Shown piece after piece: positions 1 to 14,100 of a stretch of 64,000 nt of DNA. The stretch's first letter is position 1, and each line of letters starts with the position of its first letter. This DNA is from Nectonema munidae. Taxonomy: Eukaryota > Nematomorpha > Nectonematoida > Nectonematidae. The notes beneath the pieces are model-generated. The model saw nothing but the letters and a program-made list of their open reading frames with translations. It was not told where the DNA came from and did no database searches. The DNA lies in the NCBI GenBank assembly GCA_030549495.1, contig JAUIRK010001051.1:620001-684000 (forward strand). Direction: 5' to 3'. The translations under genes were made by a program, and so were the position numbers.

Positions 1-1964
1 TTAAGTTATTAATTAAGTATAGTTATTAATATTCTAGCAACCAAGACATAACTATAAAATGCAGCGTAAATGGATATGGCCGTCTAAACGGACCCTAATA
101 ATTCGCGTAGTTTTTTTTCGTAAGCAAACAGATATTTTCTATATAATTTAAAAGTTTTTAATATATTCGCTAAATATATGAGCAGCGAATTTCTCGAAAA
201 TAAGAATATCGCGGAAATTTCATGATTTCAAACTAAAAATATTTTAGTTTTGTAAGTGAATGATATTCCTGAAAGTTTATCTTTGATCATTTCTTAATTT
301 CTACTTGATTTTGATTGTTAAAGATATTGGTTTCGAAAATTTTGGTGTCTGAAATGGCTTGCCAGATTTTGGTTTTTGAGATTCTGACTAGGAACCAATT
401 TGGAATGGGAACGCCATTGCTGACACAACTATTTTTTATGAAGATTATTTGACACAATCGATCACTTCAATTTGACAGAAATAAACTGATTTTTGTTATT
501 GTATGCTTCTTTATTTTTATTGATTGTTATTCCTTTTGCAACATCTGTTGTAAAGGACTCACCAAAAACAAAGCTTTGACTGGATTCACTGATAGTGAGG
601 ATGATAAAGAAGAAATTGAGAAAATGGATTCACCGGAACTTCAAGAAATTTTTGATGGTATTGGTAGTTTTTCAGAAAAGAGTGAAACTTCAAATGACAG
701 ACACTTTGATTTCTAAAAATGGTATCGAAGAAAGTCAAGCGAGTAGTGATTCAGGGAATGATGAAGATAAATTGTGAAGATGATCATATTTCCTTGACTT
801 CTAAAGATGGTAAAATATTGTGTACACATTTATACAAAGCCAAAAGGAAGGCTAAAAGGATTTTTACAACCAAAATAAAAGTGAAGTGAGCTCGACTCGT
901 CATTCTCTCTTTTGGTACTCCTACATAAACAACTGGTATATTTGATTATTACACTACCTCCTACTTCACTGAAAAACAAAAAAATAATAAAGTTAGAATA
1001 TAAAGTTTAGTAATACCGGATAAAATAGTTCAAAGCTCAACTCGTCTTTTTTTGATTTGTAAGTTTATTAGGAATATTTTATTTTTTATTTTTTTTTTAT
1101 TTGTAAGTTATTTAGGAATGAATTGGTACCCCATCCTTAACAACTCTCGACAATCTTGTCACAAAAAAGTGAAACAGTTTACGCCAATGCTTTAAATATG
1201 CGTGCACAACTTTACAGTTTCATTTAAAACTTTGAGATCCCATTCTAAGCAAACACACGTTTTATACTTCTTAAAAATTTAAAATTTTTGATAAAGTAAA
1301 AATTGAAAAATTCCCTATAAAACTTTTCGGTATAGAAAAAAAAATGTTTGAAAATTATGAATGCGGGTTTTGAAATTGCATCCGATGCATCTCTGATATA
1401 ATAAACATATTCTTTTGTTCTGGTTCAAAATAATAAATACTTGATGAAAAAATACACTTTATTTTTGGACCTACATTTTATTAGTTCTACTTTGGGTATT
1501 GAAAGCTTCTTTAGTATTTTATATCAATTTCTTTCGCTTAGAACTAATCCCTTTTTTATGCATATTAATAATTTTGTTCAATAAGAATCTTGTTCACGGC
1601 TACAGATTCTTAATTTTCTTCATTTTGAAAATGGTGTTGCAAAAAGTTTTGGATTCAAGCTTATGGTGAAAGTTCCTAAACTTCAGAACATTTAGAAAAA
1701 TATAAATTAAAAATTATTCAGTTTTTTTAATTTAAATTTTTGGCTAAAAATTGGATAATTTTTTTAATCTTTCTCTCTTTGTTTGAATTATTCCAGATCT
1801 AAAGGATCATGCGGTCAATTTGGGTCAGCTGAAGCATCTCCCTTTGTTTCTGAACGTCCTAACACTTTTCTTTGCTCACTCAAAAAATTCGAAAATTGCC
1901 AAGAATTTGGGGCCATACTCTGCCCTTGCATCAAGTTAATCTTTGCACGCATTCAATTATTTAG
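1..1964. other. No gene identified; probably intron of the F-spondin gene
   Basis: AT-rich sequence upstream of the first F-spondin exon that can be recognised. No Reeler domain or signal peptide could be read in any frame, so the 5' exons are probably outside the window. A short acidic open frame at 595-777 and an open stretch after an acceptor-like site at 1795-1796 have no recognisable homology. Confidence 0.5.
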
Positions 1965-2116
1965 ATCAATGGCTGATGCACTGGTCTCCGATCGTTGGCG
2001 CCAGTCATACACAAAACTACCATATGTGGAGAACTGGAGAATTTGCTAGCAATGCGATCAAGCAGATGGCTGAATGGGGAATATCGCATAAACTTGAAAG
2101 AGAATTCAAAAAAAGT
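1965..2116 (+). CDS. SPON1: F-spondin exon: first part of Spondin_N
   Basis: Encodes the Spondin_N segment QWLMHWSPIVGASH, followed by EFASNAIKQMAEWG, which aligns with the family signature (H-W-S-x-I-I-G-x-S-H ... A-S-x-x-x-K-Q-x-A-E). The donor at 2117 reads gtaagt and leaves phase 0. The acceptor chosen is the AG at 1963-1964. The frame stays open upstream to 1940 and the peptide HAFNYL there resembles the family's H-P-K-x-Y-P, so the exon could start slightly earlier, but TAA at 1937-1939 blocks that frame. Confidence 0.75.
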
Positions 2117-5100
2117 GTAAGTTTCTTTCTAGACATTGACATTTTTTCCATAAAAAATGAATGCCCTTCTCCCTTATTGCTCAATACGCCTTATTTGAAT
2201 GCGTGTTCGCTTTGAATGCACCAACTTTATGTCTCCCAATCGTGTTCATGATGAAAACAAATGTTCATAAAATATACAAAGAAATTATATAGAAATTTTG
2301 AATTATTCCACGCAACTACCTTGAAGGAAGCAATCAACAGTATTTGTGTGGAATCGTTTGGAATAATGTCAGTGCAAAAAGTATAAGATATTTTATCTGA
2401 AATTCAAAAAGATCAATAGGAAGAATTTTCTAGTGAAGTATCTAATGAAGAAGATTATAATTTGAGATATTCAGAGTCTCAGATGGGAATTCAAAAATTA
2501 CTCATGTCGATTTTAACACACGACAGATTAAGTAATTAATTAATCTCTACTATCAAAATAGTAGACAGTGTTGTGCAAGAGGACATTATCGCAAAACCAC
2601 ATAATTCATAATACTTTCATAGCGTGTACTGATTTGTTTGATATGCTGAAATTAAGTACCCCCATTTTTTAATCAAGTCATGGCTAATGATGGTAATTAA
2701 CCGTGTTTTCTTTAACCGCTTAATTCATTGTCTAATTCTAATATCTTTTAACCGAAGGTTAATTCGTGGAAATTTTGAGTCGATAGATATAAAAAAGATA
2801 CAAAAAAATGTTTATCAAGAAACCAGGAAAAAATCAGAACAATTTTATTAGAACATAATTTCAACTACCTGATCATGAAAATGAGGTTATGCTATGTCGT
2901 TTAAAAAAACATGATATGCTTATACAATTTATTGCATTGCAATAATTTTAATTAATTTAAGTACTATTTGTGACGTTCGCACCAATCCTCTCGGATATTG
3001 TGGTTCGGCTCGGAATGCTGAGTCCAGGTCTAGCTGAACTTTGCATCCCACTAAACGCCTAATAACGTCTCTCGTTACTGCATAACTATACCTTGATATA
3101 TAATTTTACAAGAATGTATAAATACAGCTGAGTGAACGATACAACCCTAACGCGAACGCTCCTAAAGTGGGAAACAATCTTAATGTCTAGTGATAGCTTG
3201 ATTACTAACAAAGTTAGAATCGGGTCGCCAGAGCACTACCTAACCCAAAAAACCTTTGAATTCTTCGGAGGAAGAAAACCAGGATAAAAAACCGGCACGA
3301 CAGAATGTAGCTTGTTCATAAGTAAAAGAATATGATTGTAAAAGAGATGTGCTACAAAAACACACAAGAATTAGGAGGCATGCACTACGTTATATGTTAT
3401 TGACAAATAATATTTGATACGTGTTATAAAGGCTGAGAAAGGTTTAGACAATTTAGAACATGCTAGGTTAGGGACAAACTACCCCTTGAATTTGACTTCC
3501 CATATATACATCATGTGAGTATATATGTGCTGCCTAGGATATATATTTTACAATAGGAATATATAAACGGTCCTACAAGCAGACTGCTGCAGAGACCAGA
3601 TTACCAACTATGCCTAACATAGCTCGTGCCATGAATCTCCTTTGGGACTTATACCTTGTGCCAATCCTAAATTTAAGTAGGCGGATCTAGAACTCAGAAA
3701 AAACAGAACTATATAGCAGAACGAATTTTTTTTAGCATATACCCCCAAGAACGCTTCAGTCTGGGTTTGCGTGAGCTCCCAAGCTTGGCATAATTGTGGG
3801 CAATGCTTGTGTGTTCTTAATTTTTCAATAAACTTTTTACTTAATTTCCCCAACCTTTTCTGGAACCAAGAAAACGAGGTCCGGCTATGGGTAATAGTGG
3901 AAGGGTTGCCATAAACAGTCCTAATAAGTTTATACATGAGATCGTTTATTTTTTTGGTCCAAGTTGAGGGAAGGCATCCCAAAATGGAGTTTCTATAAGT
4001 CAATTTCGGAATTGTTAGGATTTTAATGACCTTTCCTACCGTCGTGGAAGTGACCCAAAGGTCTTTAAGGCGCCCATATAATGCTAGATCTTTTTTTACC
4101 TTTGTTAATCTTTTCGTGATCTTCACGATGAAAACTAAATCCTGCATCCCAATTGATTCCTAGGTATTTAAGGTGGCGAACTCGGGGAATATTCCCTATA
4201 GTCGGCGGGTTATTTTTGGGACAATTAGCGCCAAAGATGATGAACTTGCATTTAGAGTAATTCACCTTAAGTTTCCATCCAGTGAAATATCTCCCTAATG
4301 TGGTATTTACGTCCTTACGGTGTTTGCAAATACGAGGAACACGCTTAGCAGCGTAATATCCACATATGTCGTCTGCAAAACTGATTATCCTAGCATAGAT
4401 TGACTTATTGAAAGAATCCCTAATGTCAGATATGTAGATGTTGAACATAAGAGGGCTTAGAGTTTAACCTTGGGGGACCCTGTGTCCTAGGCTTATTACC
4501 CTGGAAAATTCTTTATTTATTCTGATCTGAAATGTGAGTCGAGAAAGGAAACTGTAAACTACCTTGAAGATGCATGATGGCACAAACATGCTACTGAGTT
4601 AGAAAAGCAAACCTTTATGCCAGACTGTATCAAAAGCCTTCTCAAGGTCATAAGATATCATGCCTACGTAGAGGCCATCATTTAAGCTTTTAGCAACACC
4701 ATGATGCAAGGTAAGCAGAGCATGATTTGTTGATAAACCTTTTTGGAATCCAAACTGTTCTTTTGGGATTATTGCATGCTCCTTGCACCAGGCATCGAAA
4801 ACTCAAAAAATTAATTTGTCATACACTTTGCTCAGGCAAGGGAGAAGACTGATAGGCCGTAGGTCACTCGGTTTGCCGCTCTTCTTGCCAGCCTTTGGCA
4901 CACAAATAAGTATAGCCCTTTTATAGCAGTCTGGGTAAAACCCATCTTTTATAAAAGAGTTATATATTGCCAGCAAGACGTCCCTAAACTTAGGGGGAAG
5001 ATTCTTGATGAATAGATTACTAACTTCATCCCATCCCCCTGCTTTCCTAGCTTTAAGCTTTTTAATGTTTTGAACCAGGTCCTCTAGGATGAAGTTAGTG

Positions 5101-8100
5101 TCGTTCGTCGCAGGTAAACGCCTAAAAAACTGAATTTCAGAATTAAAATTTTTCGGACCTGGATTTGTCCTATACACATCTTCGTAATAATCAGCAAGCA
5201 GTGCACATTTATCTTCCGCCTCAATGGCTGTTCGGTTATTCCAAGTGACCGACGTTGGACCTGCAGCCAGGCTTCAGCCCTCTAACCAGGTTCCAGAACT
5301 TCGAAGAGCCCTGTAGCCTGTTAGAGGCTTTTGTGATGCTTGTGACTTTCCTAGATGTGGTTTCGCCGAGCTTTTTCCTAATGAGTTTTTGTAATCGATT
5401 GATGAGATTCTTTGTCTCTGCGTCCCTAGTGTGAATGTATTTTCTATAGAGAGCTCGTTTTTCTTTGATAAGTAATAGGACATTCTTCGGAATTGGATTT
5501 TCGTAATTTCTATCCCCCTTTAAAGGAACTAACTGCCTCTCGTGCCGCAGAGAGAATAGCATCGTTGACACACTCCGCCAGTTCCTTAAGAGGTTTTACT
5601 CCTATGCACATCATGACCCGCGGGGCTGAATCATTTAGTAGCGACCTAAACCTATCCCAGTTGGCTTGGCTGAAGACCCACCTCTTCGCTAAATTTCCCT
5701 TGTCAGCCGTGAATTGTGGACCTAAAGAAACTGTGACCAACAAGGGCTTGTGGTCAGATACACAGCAGTCCTGGATAACCACTATTGAGGCTAGAAGTGG
5801 TCTTAGATTAAAAGACATGATTGCAAGGTCTAGCCAATTCTTATCTCGAGTCGGTGTTGAATCGTAAACGATAAGCGAACATGATTCTTCTACCAACTTG
5901 AGTAAGTCGGTGCGAGCCGAGCTATTGGTTTCACTGAACAGTCTAGTGTGGTGAGCTCTTATCAATCAAAGCCAAATATATAAACTTCAAAATATAATTC
6001 CACATTTTTTGGCTTAAAATTTCACCTGTCATTTATCTTTCACTGGTGACTTATCGCCAACATTTTTTCTCATTCTTTTAAAATAAATTTCATTCTGAAA
6101 ATAATTTTGTCACTCTAGATTTAAATTGCGGTTACTGTTTAACTTTGGTTAATTTGGGGTCAGATATTTTTTTTATCATTTTTGAACAAGATTTCTCTAT
6201 TTCATCATGACGGTATTTTTGTCAATATATGACATATATCATACAGGTAATGATGATACTATATTTCAATGTGGTTAAATATATTTAATTAATTCGAGAC
6301 CACAAAATCGATTATATATTTAAGCCCAATCGATAAAATGATTTCTTTTCTTGATATGATAGTGTTTTTATCGATCTCATAAATAGGGGTGTGACCAAAT
6401 TCTACACCATGTTCGATAAAAGCTCATGAAATTTAAGTCTTTCAATAATGATCCCTTCAATAATATTATTTTAATGATAAGTAATTAATTCAGCAATAAA
6501 TATTTTATAAAAATTGTAAAATGACATGGTTAAAAAATATTACTAGGTCCTACTCTAACTAAACATATATTTTATTAATACGAAATTATGTTTTTAACTT
6601 TCACACAATTTTTTCATTAATAGGCAAAACTTAGTGAAAAATTGTATCAATACATGGTCAATTTAATTTAAAAAATATTTTACTTAAAATGTGAATAATC
6701 GTTTTTGAAGGAAATATTCAGGTGAAACTAACAAATTTGATTGACAGATTGACATTTTTACATTCTAATTGCGAAAACTAACGCAAAAATGAAATCACTA
6801 TGGTCGATTTGTTATAAAAAATATACTTGGTTTAAAATTTAATTAATATTCTTGAGAAAATTTCCTGACATAAAGCGCAAAATTGATTGAAAATTTCAGA
6901 CATTTTAACAACCTAATTACAAAAAATGATACCGAAATTTAAATTGACATGTTTGATTTAGTATAAAAATATTGATTTTATTTAAAATTTGAATAATATT
7001 ATTGGACACAATTTTTAGGCGTAAACTTCAAATTTGACACTTTTATAAATTTTCACACTCTAATAGTGAAAACTAAGTTAAGAATTGAAATCATCACGGT
7101 CGATTTGGTATAAAAAATTGTTTTATTTTTATTTTAATGAATATTCTCGTAAGTAATTATATCATCAATCAAATTTTTGATTTTCCATTAAACATTACAA
7201 AATTACAATGTTTATTGGAAAATATGCATATATAAGTGTTATGTGTTGTTCCAATATATATATGATTAAAAATTTTCAAGAAAAAATAAAAAACAAAACA
7301 AGCAAAAATATCCATCATAAAATGGGTTGAAATACTTATATACAAAAAAACTAGTAAACTACTTAAATTGGAAAAATACTTACATTTACGTTTGAAACTC
7401 TTAATATTTTTCGAATATCTGAGATGTGTAGAGAGAGGTAAACATTCCAGATTTTAATAAATTTTATTACCTCTAGCATATTTATATTTCTAACAGTATA
7501 TAAAGATTGACAGTTTTTGGGATGGGTGGTGCGGCTAAAATGCCCCTCCTCTGTTACTGATGGATTAAATTAACTTTATAGCTCAAAAATTAGAGAGTCT
7601 AAAAAGATTTGTACTTTGAGAATATACTCGCTTACATGAACTTTGAAATAGAGAAAAGAGATCAGAACGATCATAAAAGCAAAAGGCCTGTACCCACCGA
7701 ACCTGCAAAGTTCTTCGGTGGCCACTGCACGCCTCGACAACTTCCACCACGTTGTTTCTCTCGTCACGATGTTGGGCCCGAGTCCCGACTGGATAACCGG
7801 CGTCGATTCACTCAACTTCTGCACCAAAAACTGCACGTGGATGCCTGCGCACTCCATGGATCTTTCGCTTTACGACGCTGGAACAGATGATGGCTTGACC
7901 TACATGGTACTGAAATCTTGAACAACGTCCTGCCCATCTTAATTGTGGGTCATTCTGTATTTTTTTTTACTTTTTAGTCACCAAACTCTCCATCGATCCC
8001 AGCCAAAAAGATAGAGATGATCAGCGAGACTTTTTCGCGAAATCCGAAGTCCCCGTGGTTCTCTCATGACGGCTCGAAGGGGAAGCCTGTTGCGCGCCTC

Positions 8101-11100
8101 TCTTTTAAACTTCTGAAGGTGAACACGCACAAGTGCAATGACGAGTTCTACAAGCAGCTCCTCGCCAACAAAATGTCAGCTGCCTTCGCCCCCGCCCAAT
8201 CAACTCCCGATTCCTCTCCAGAAGAAGAAGAAGAAGGCGAGCAGTACTTGTCTAAAAGCGAGCTCATGATGAAGAAGAATATGATCATGCAAAAAGGTGA
8301 ATCTTTTGATCCACTCCAACGAGCTTTAGTGAAGGCGCCACTTAATCAAGGCGACCCAAATCAAGGAATTTTCTCACACGGCATAACAAGTTTGTCACCA
8401 CGTCAAGAATTTTGTAAACGCGTATCTGCTAAAATGTTCTGGAAGCAAACCACACTCTAAACATTCAATTCTGAACCATTCGCTAAAAACCTCGAATATG
8501 CCATCTTCATCACCCCTTCCCTGAACAAACATATAAAATAATTGTGACAAAACTTGAATACCTTTTATTCATGCTTTGAGATCAGTAAGAATTAAAGGTT
8601 TTCATTTTTGTGAAAACTCTGTTCTTGTCTGCAAAAGGCCGGAAAAAATCTTTTATAAATAAGTCGTACCGGAAGGCTCTGTTTATGTATGCTACCTTAA
8701 GATTCCCTATAATCCAATGGCAAATGACTTGGCTCATCGTGTATGCCTTTTCAAATCTTTTGTTATACAACGTCTTAAGTTCAGTTAACTAAACGCTGTG
8801 TAGTTGTCGTTCTACTACGGTTGATAGACAGTAGGGGCATTTCACTCATCATACTCTTTTGCAGTAATTTTTTCTTAAGCCTAAAGTACTACTTTCTTCC
8901 ATAGGTACAGTCGTTTTCTGCATTCACGTCTTGACTCTAACAGCAAAACTCCTTGCAAACATATTTTGTAAAAGGTGTTCCAAAAGGAAATGACATTTTA
9001 ACCATGTCGCTAATCCTCATCTTCCACAACTTTTAAAAATTCAAGAGAATTTCTCAAATCAAAAAGATCGTGATTCTTTAAGTTTCAATGACCAGTGCAA
9101 ATAAATTTGTAAGGATTGAGATTGATTATTTTGGAAATTGATTTATTATTACTAAATCCATTGTTAATACAAATTCAATGAATCTTAAATTATATAATTC
9201 TATTTATTTGGCATTTTTGGAAATTTTTACAGAAATCCTCAAATTTCATACGGTGGGCGAACTACGTCCCGCGGGCTAAATGCTGTCCTTGAAAGGTTTT
9301 TGTACGGCCCGCTAAGATGAGGTTATTTAAACTCATTCACCGTTAGTTTGATATTATTGAAGCAAAAAAATTTGAGTGACTTGAAAATACGATCATAATA
9401 CCGTTGAAACTATTTTCACCAAAAATGGCTAACTATTTTCTTTCTGATTTAATTCTCACTCTCAAGTACATTTTCTTACAAATCTTTTAATTCATTTACC
9501 TTAAATTACAGATTAAGATTTCGATGAAGAAAATTAAATTATTTTATTAGAATGCTAAAAAGACTTTGAATCAATAAATTTAACTTAAAATTTTTTTAAC
9601 TATCAACAAAAACATATGGTTTGGTTCTTGAAAACTTTTGTCTTGCGTATTTTGAATATTGTCGATTTTACTCTACAATCTGCGGTAGCTTTGGGAGTGT
9701 AAGTTTTCAAAAAACGGCCCTTTCACGAAAAAGTTTGTCACCCTTGGTTTAGGGTATCATCTTGTGACAATATGCTTTGCATTAAAATTGCTTCAAACTT
9801 TAAAATATTTTACCCATTTTTTAAATGTAGTTTCCTCTCTCTTTGTTAATTTTTTAAATAAGAAATTATAAAAAAGTTAATTTAGATAAAAAGTACGTCA
9901 AATGTGAACTTCAAAAAAGGATTTAGAACTTTGAAAAGAATTTAGTCAATAAAATTTTTTGGTAAAGAAAATTCGCACATTTTTTAACTGATTTATATTG
10001 ATAAAAATTTCCTTTCCAAAAAAGTGATATGATATATTACCTGCTTTCAATATTTGTAGGAGAAAGTAAAGAGCATGGATGTCGATTTAGTCCTTGGACA
10101 GATTGGTCTGTTTGTGACGTAGTGTGTGGACAAGGAATGACAATGAGAACCAGAAAGCCAACAGACGTGATTTCTTTGGAAGAATGCTCAAAGCTTCCGC
10201 TTTTTGAAAAGGTTAACAATTAAAAATTAGATTATTATTTGCATAAATATTTTTAAACTTCAAAACTAAAAATATATAATTACGCAAGCTATAAGCATTC
10301 ATATGCGCGTTTGATCTTTAGTATAAATTAAAAATAACAGTATGATCAGACTCGTGGTTAGAAGGGAGGGGGGGGGGGGTGATTCTTTCCAGGAATTTAT
10401 TTTGTCCTCCCCCTGTAACTTTCTTGAGATATAGAAATGTATACACTTTCTTTTGGTCTTAGATACTATAATTGTGTTTTCGAAATTTTTCGAGTAAAAT
10501 AAAAAAAAAAAATTTCTATTGTTGCGTATGCATTTTTGTTTTTAAATAAAAATATCTTTTAACTTGATCATAAAACTAATTTTTCTCTTCTTGGGTTCGA
10601 TTCCGCATCAAGCATACTTTCCTCATAGTTGGATACAAGCAGCGCGATTGTGCCTTTTCGATGAAAACATCCCATGGTACCTTTACCTAATTATTATTGA
10701 TTATTATTTTCAATATCCTTTCAGAAATGATAAAGATCTACTGTTATTTAATATAAAAATAATTTTGTTCATGCTGCAAGTAGAAAATTTAAAAAAACGA
10801 AGATTTTTGAAAAATATGGTGAAAGAATAGAATTTTTTTTGTTATTTTTATAATTAATACAATTAAACTTGCAATAAAAGTTTCCTATTTGGTTTTATTT
10901 TATTACTTATACTGTCGAAAATAATAATGTAATCGTTGCAAGACCATTGCTGGCCTTTTACTCCAGGGGGTTTTTGAATGATGAAAAAATCGTACTGAAA
11001 TTTACATCTAAATCCCTTCAAAAATACCATGTCATTTTTAACACTTATTTGAACTCACTTATAAGAAAAGAAACAATAGTATATAATATTCCTATTTCAT

Positions 11101-14100
11101 AAAATTATAAGATTATCTATATTTTATAATACCTTTCTTAGATGGCGTTAATACACAATTACAAATAAATTTTTAAAGCCAGTAAGATTTATGAAATAAT
11201 ACGCATATGTTAATGCCTTAACAAATGATATTTAAACAATTTATGCAGAAAGAGAACTTTTACACCAAAAAAAATTGTACAGAAACATTTTACTTTAAAT
11301 TACAAACAAAAAAATATAAAATTATGATACTTATTTTATCTATTGACACTGCGTACAAATATATATTGTTTTCTTTATATGAATCCCATTTTCTAATACC
11401 CCTCCTTCTAGAGCAGTGGTTCTTAACCTGGGGGTAGTGACCCCTTTGTGGGTCGTTTGAAGTTTTTGCAGGGGTCATGAAAAACTTTTGGTATCAAAAA
11501 GTGTATCCTCATGAACGTCTTTCCATCAGTTGCAAAACTATTTCTATTTGATGTACTCATTAATCCTGATTGTATGATGCAATCAATTAATAATTTTGCT
11601 CTTAAAATCAAACATCCTTTTAAATCTCACACTGGTTGCTTGCAATCAAGCAATTGAAAACTATTTCCTGAAGTTAAATAGCCGTTCTAATGACATTTGG
11701 ACTACCAGACCGTTTTCAGTGAGCGAAAGTAGCATTGATGACTCTGATGTTGCTGCCAAAGTGGAGTTTCTTCAAATAAGAGAAGACAGTCAATTAAAAC
11801 TTGATTTTTTTTCGAGCAAGCACTTCCATCATTCTGGGCCAAATTAAAAGCCATTTATCCCGTTCTTTCCAAACGTGCTATGATTTTTTGATACAGTCAC
11901 CTCAACTTATTGTTGCGAGACTGGATTTTTTGCAATGATGTCTTTAAAAACAAGAGCACGCAATAAGCTTGCAATTGATTCAGACACGAGATGCTGTCTG
12001 TCGAGCATTACACCATGTTTTGAAAAACTTTTGTCTGACAAAGAATACCAGCCTTCGAATTAAATTATACTGAATTTGTTAGATTATATTAATTTAAATA
12101 AATTTTTTCAATTAAACTTTCTTTTAACAAGTGTTTGTATTATAAAATATAACATGTAAATTTTCTTGTTTTTAACTTTAAACGGCTGAATCAACAAGAA
12201 TTTTATAGGGATCATAAAAAAATTTTCATAATATTTAGGGGTAAACAAATCCTAAAGGTTAAGAAGCACTGTAATCTAGAATGTCCATAATCCAAATAAC
12301 CAAAACCTTTCGAAGTTGTCGCGCCTTCCATTTTTGAGGATTATTGCTCATAGCCGTAAAAAGAAGCTACGAACTTGCAACGGTGTGTCAGCACCTCGTA
12401 TCCTCATTGAAATATCACAAAGTTTGAGAGATAGGAAATATTTTTTAGCCTCCATTTTGATGCTTGGGTTGGACAGTTATTCTTAAATATTATCCAAATC
12501 ATGTGGCACGCTATATCCAAGTAATTCGCGAAAACTACTATTTCCCATTTTCTATAATTTCTTTAAGATGAATTAACTCTGAGCATCTGATTCGCCTGAT
12601 TTATCCACCAGTTGTTTTGGTTCTACTACATAATTGCCTCTTCCGATTAGCTCAATTTCCACTGAATATAACATAAACTACTTTGGAGTTACGATATCAA
12701 TTCTTGGAGAAATATAGATCCTCGAAGAAGCATATTGTGTGAATATAAATTTGGATTCCGTCTCATGTAAATCCAAATGTTGCAAATGTTGGGGTCTAAA
12801 AATATGTGAAATAAAAGTGCGATTAGATCTAACAATAGCACATATAGCGAGAATAGAGATTCCAGATCTGATAGATAAGTTAGTATCAGTAGTCAACCTT
12901 TTAACTATATTTGATTTATTATCGGACTTCATACGCATGACGCTAAACAACTGCGCGATATACTGCAGTAGAGCGGTAGGATCTTTATCATTATATTAAG
13001 TATTCCAGCGATCATCGCTTTAACATATGTCGCTCTATCATATATCGCTTAATCGTTTCTCGCTCACCAGAGTGTCTAAGCCATTTTTATCAGCCAATCT
13101 TGAAACAAAATTTTGATTTTAAAACACAAAAATCTTGTCTCTATCTATACAATGATATATTTTAATACCATAATTACTTGGTTTGGAAAAATCGTATGTT
13201 TTAATCAGGGGCGTACATCCGGGGATGGGGGTAACGCCTCTCTCCCCCCCCCCCTCCAATGTGATTTTCAGGGTGGCGAAAAAGCCTTTTGCCCCCCTCC
13301 CTTATAATTTTCAATTTTCTGAATATCTTTTTTTATAGTATTTATTAGACTTGTTTTTCTTCTGAGTAGATTTTCCATGTTACTTTCCTTGATTTAAGGT
13401 TAAGTCCTTTAATGAATATTTAAAATATCTTTTTGTTCATTAACACCCATTTCATTGTTATAGTAATGCTATAACTATATAAGATTATAAGAACGCTATA
13501 ATTTAAAGCTTAAAATGTTTATCTTAACATTGTTAAAAGACTTCATTACATCTGATGAGTAGTGATCTATCATATATGAATGATTTTCTTCCCTTGTTCA
13601 GCTTTAAGAGTTGTTCACAAACTCTAAAAATTTTCGGCGTAGCGGTCTTACTATAATTAATAGCTTTGGGTCTAATTTGAAAAAAATAAATCAACATAAA
13701 CTACTGTATTATTATATTTATTCAAAAATTGTGTGAACAATCCAAATCTCAATGGGATGGATGGCATCTGCCTTATCTAAACCAGTTTGTCTAAATTTGG
13801 CTCTACTATTCTAAAACTGCCTTGTCTAAACTTGTCTTTAATTGAGAAGTCTTCTGAGCTCAGATTACTGATCGAGATTATAAACGGGTTTTTGATAAAT
13901 TCAAACTAGAAAATATGTTCAACTAATTCTTCGTTAAAAAATAATGTAAAAATTTTACCCTAATCACTAAGAAATTTTGCAGGCCCAACTGGTTCAGAAT
14001 GATTTTGATTGAAAGCTCTTATATTTTGAACGAACGAGCGACCTTGATTTGGTCTGTGCGGAGTCCATTAGTACTCTGAGTTATCCGTATAAATTACCTT

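Noticed and set aside
595-777. Acidic short open frame with a downstream S-K-D-G-K-I word, reminiscent of a piggyBac N-terminus
   Set aside because: Too short, frame-broken and low-complexity; no catalytic motif nearby.
5493-5867. 124-codon plus-strand frame
   Set aside because: Antisense shadow of the LINE endonuclease region.
8460-8460. Reading the third F-spondin exon straight through to the stop at 8458-8460, giving a short protein
   Set aside because: Would drop all TSP1 repeats; the donor at 8297 joins the TSP1 exon in phase. A truncated isoform remains possible but has no support here.
12840-13070. Clustered 'tatcgct' words suggesting tandem or inverted short units
   Set aside because: Too degenerate to define unit length or borders by eye.
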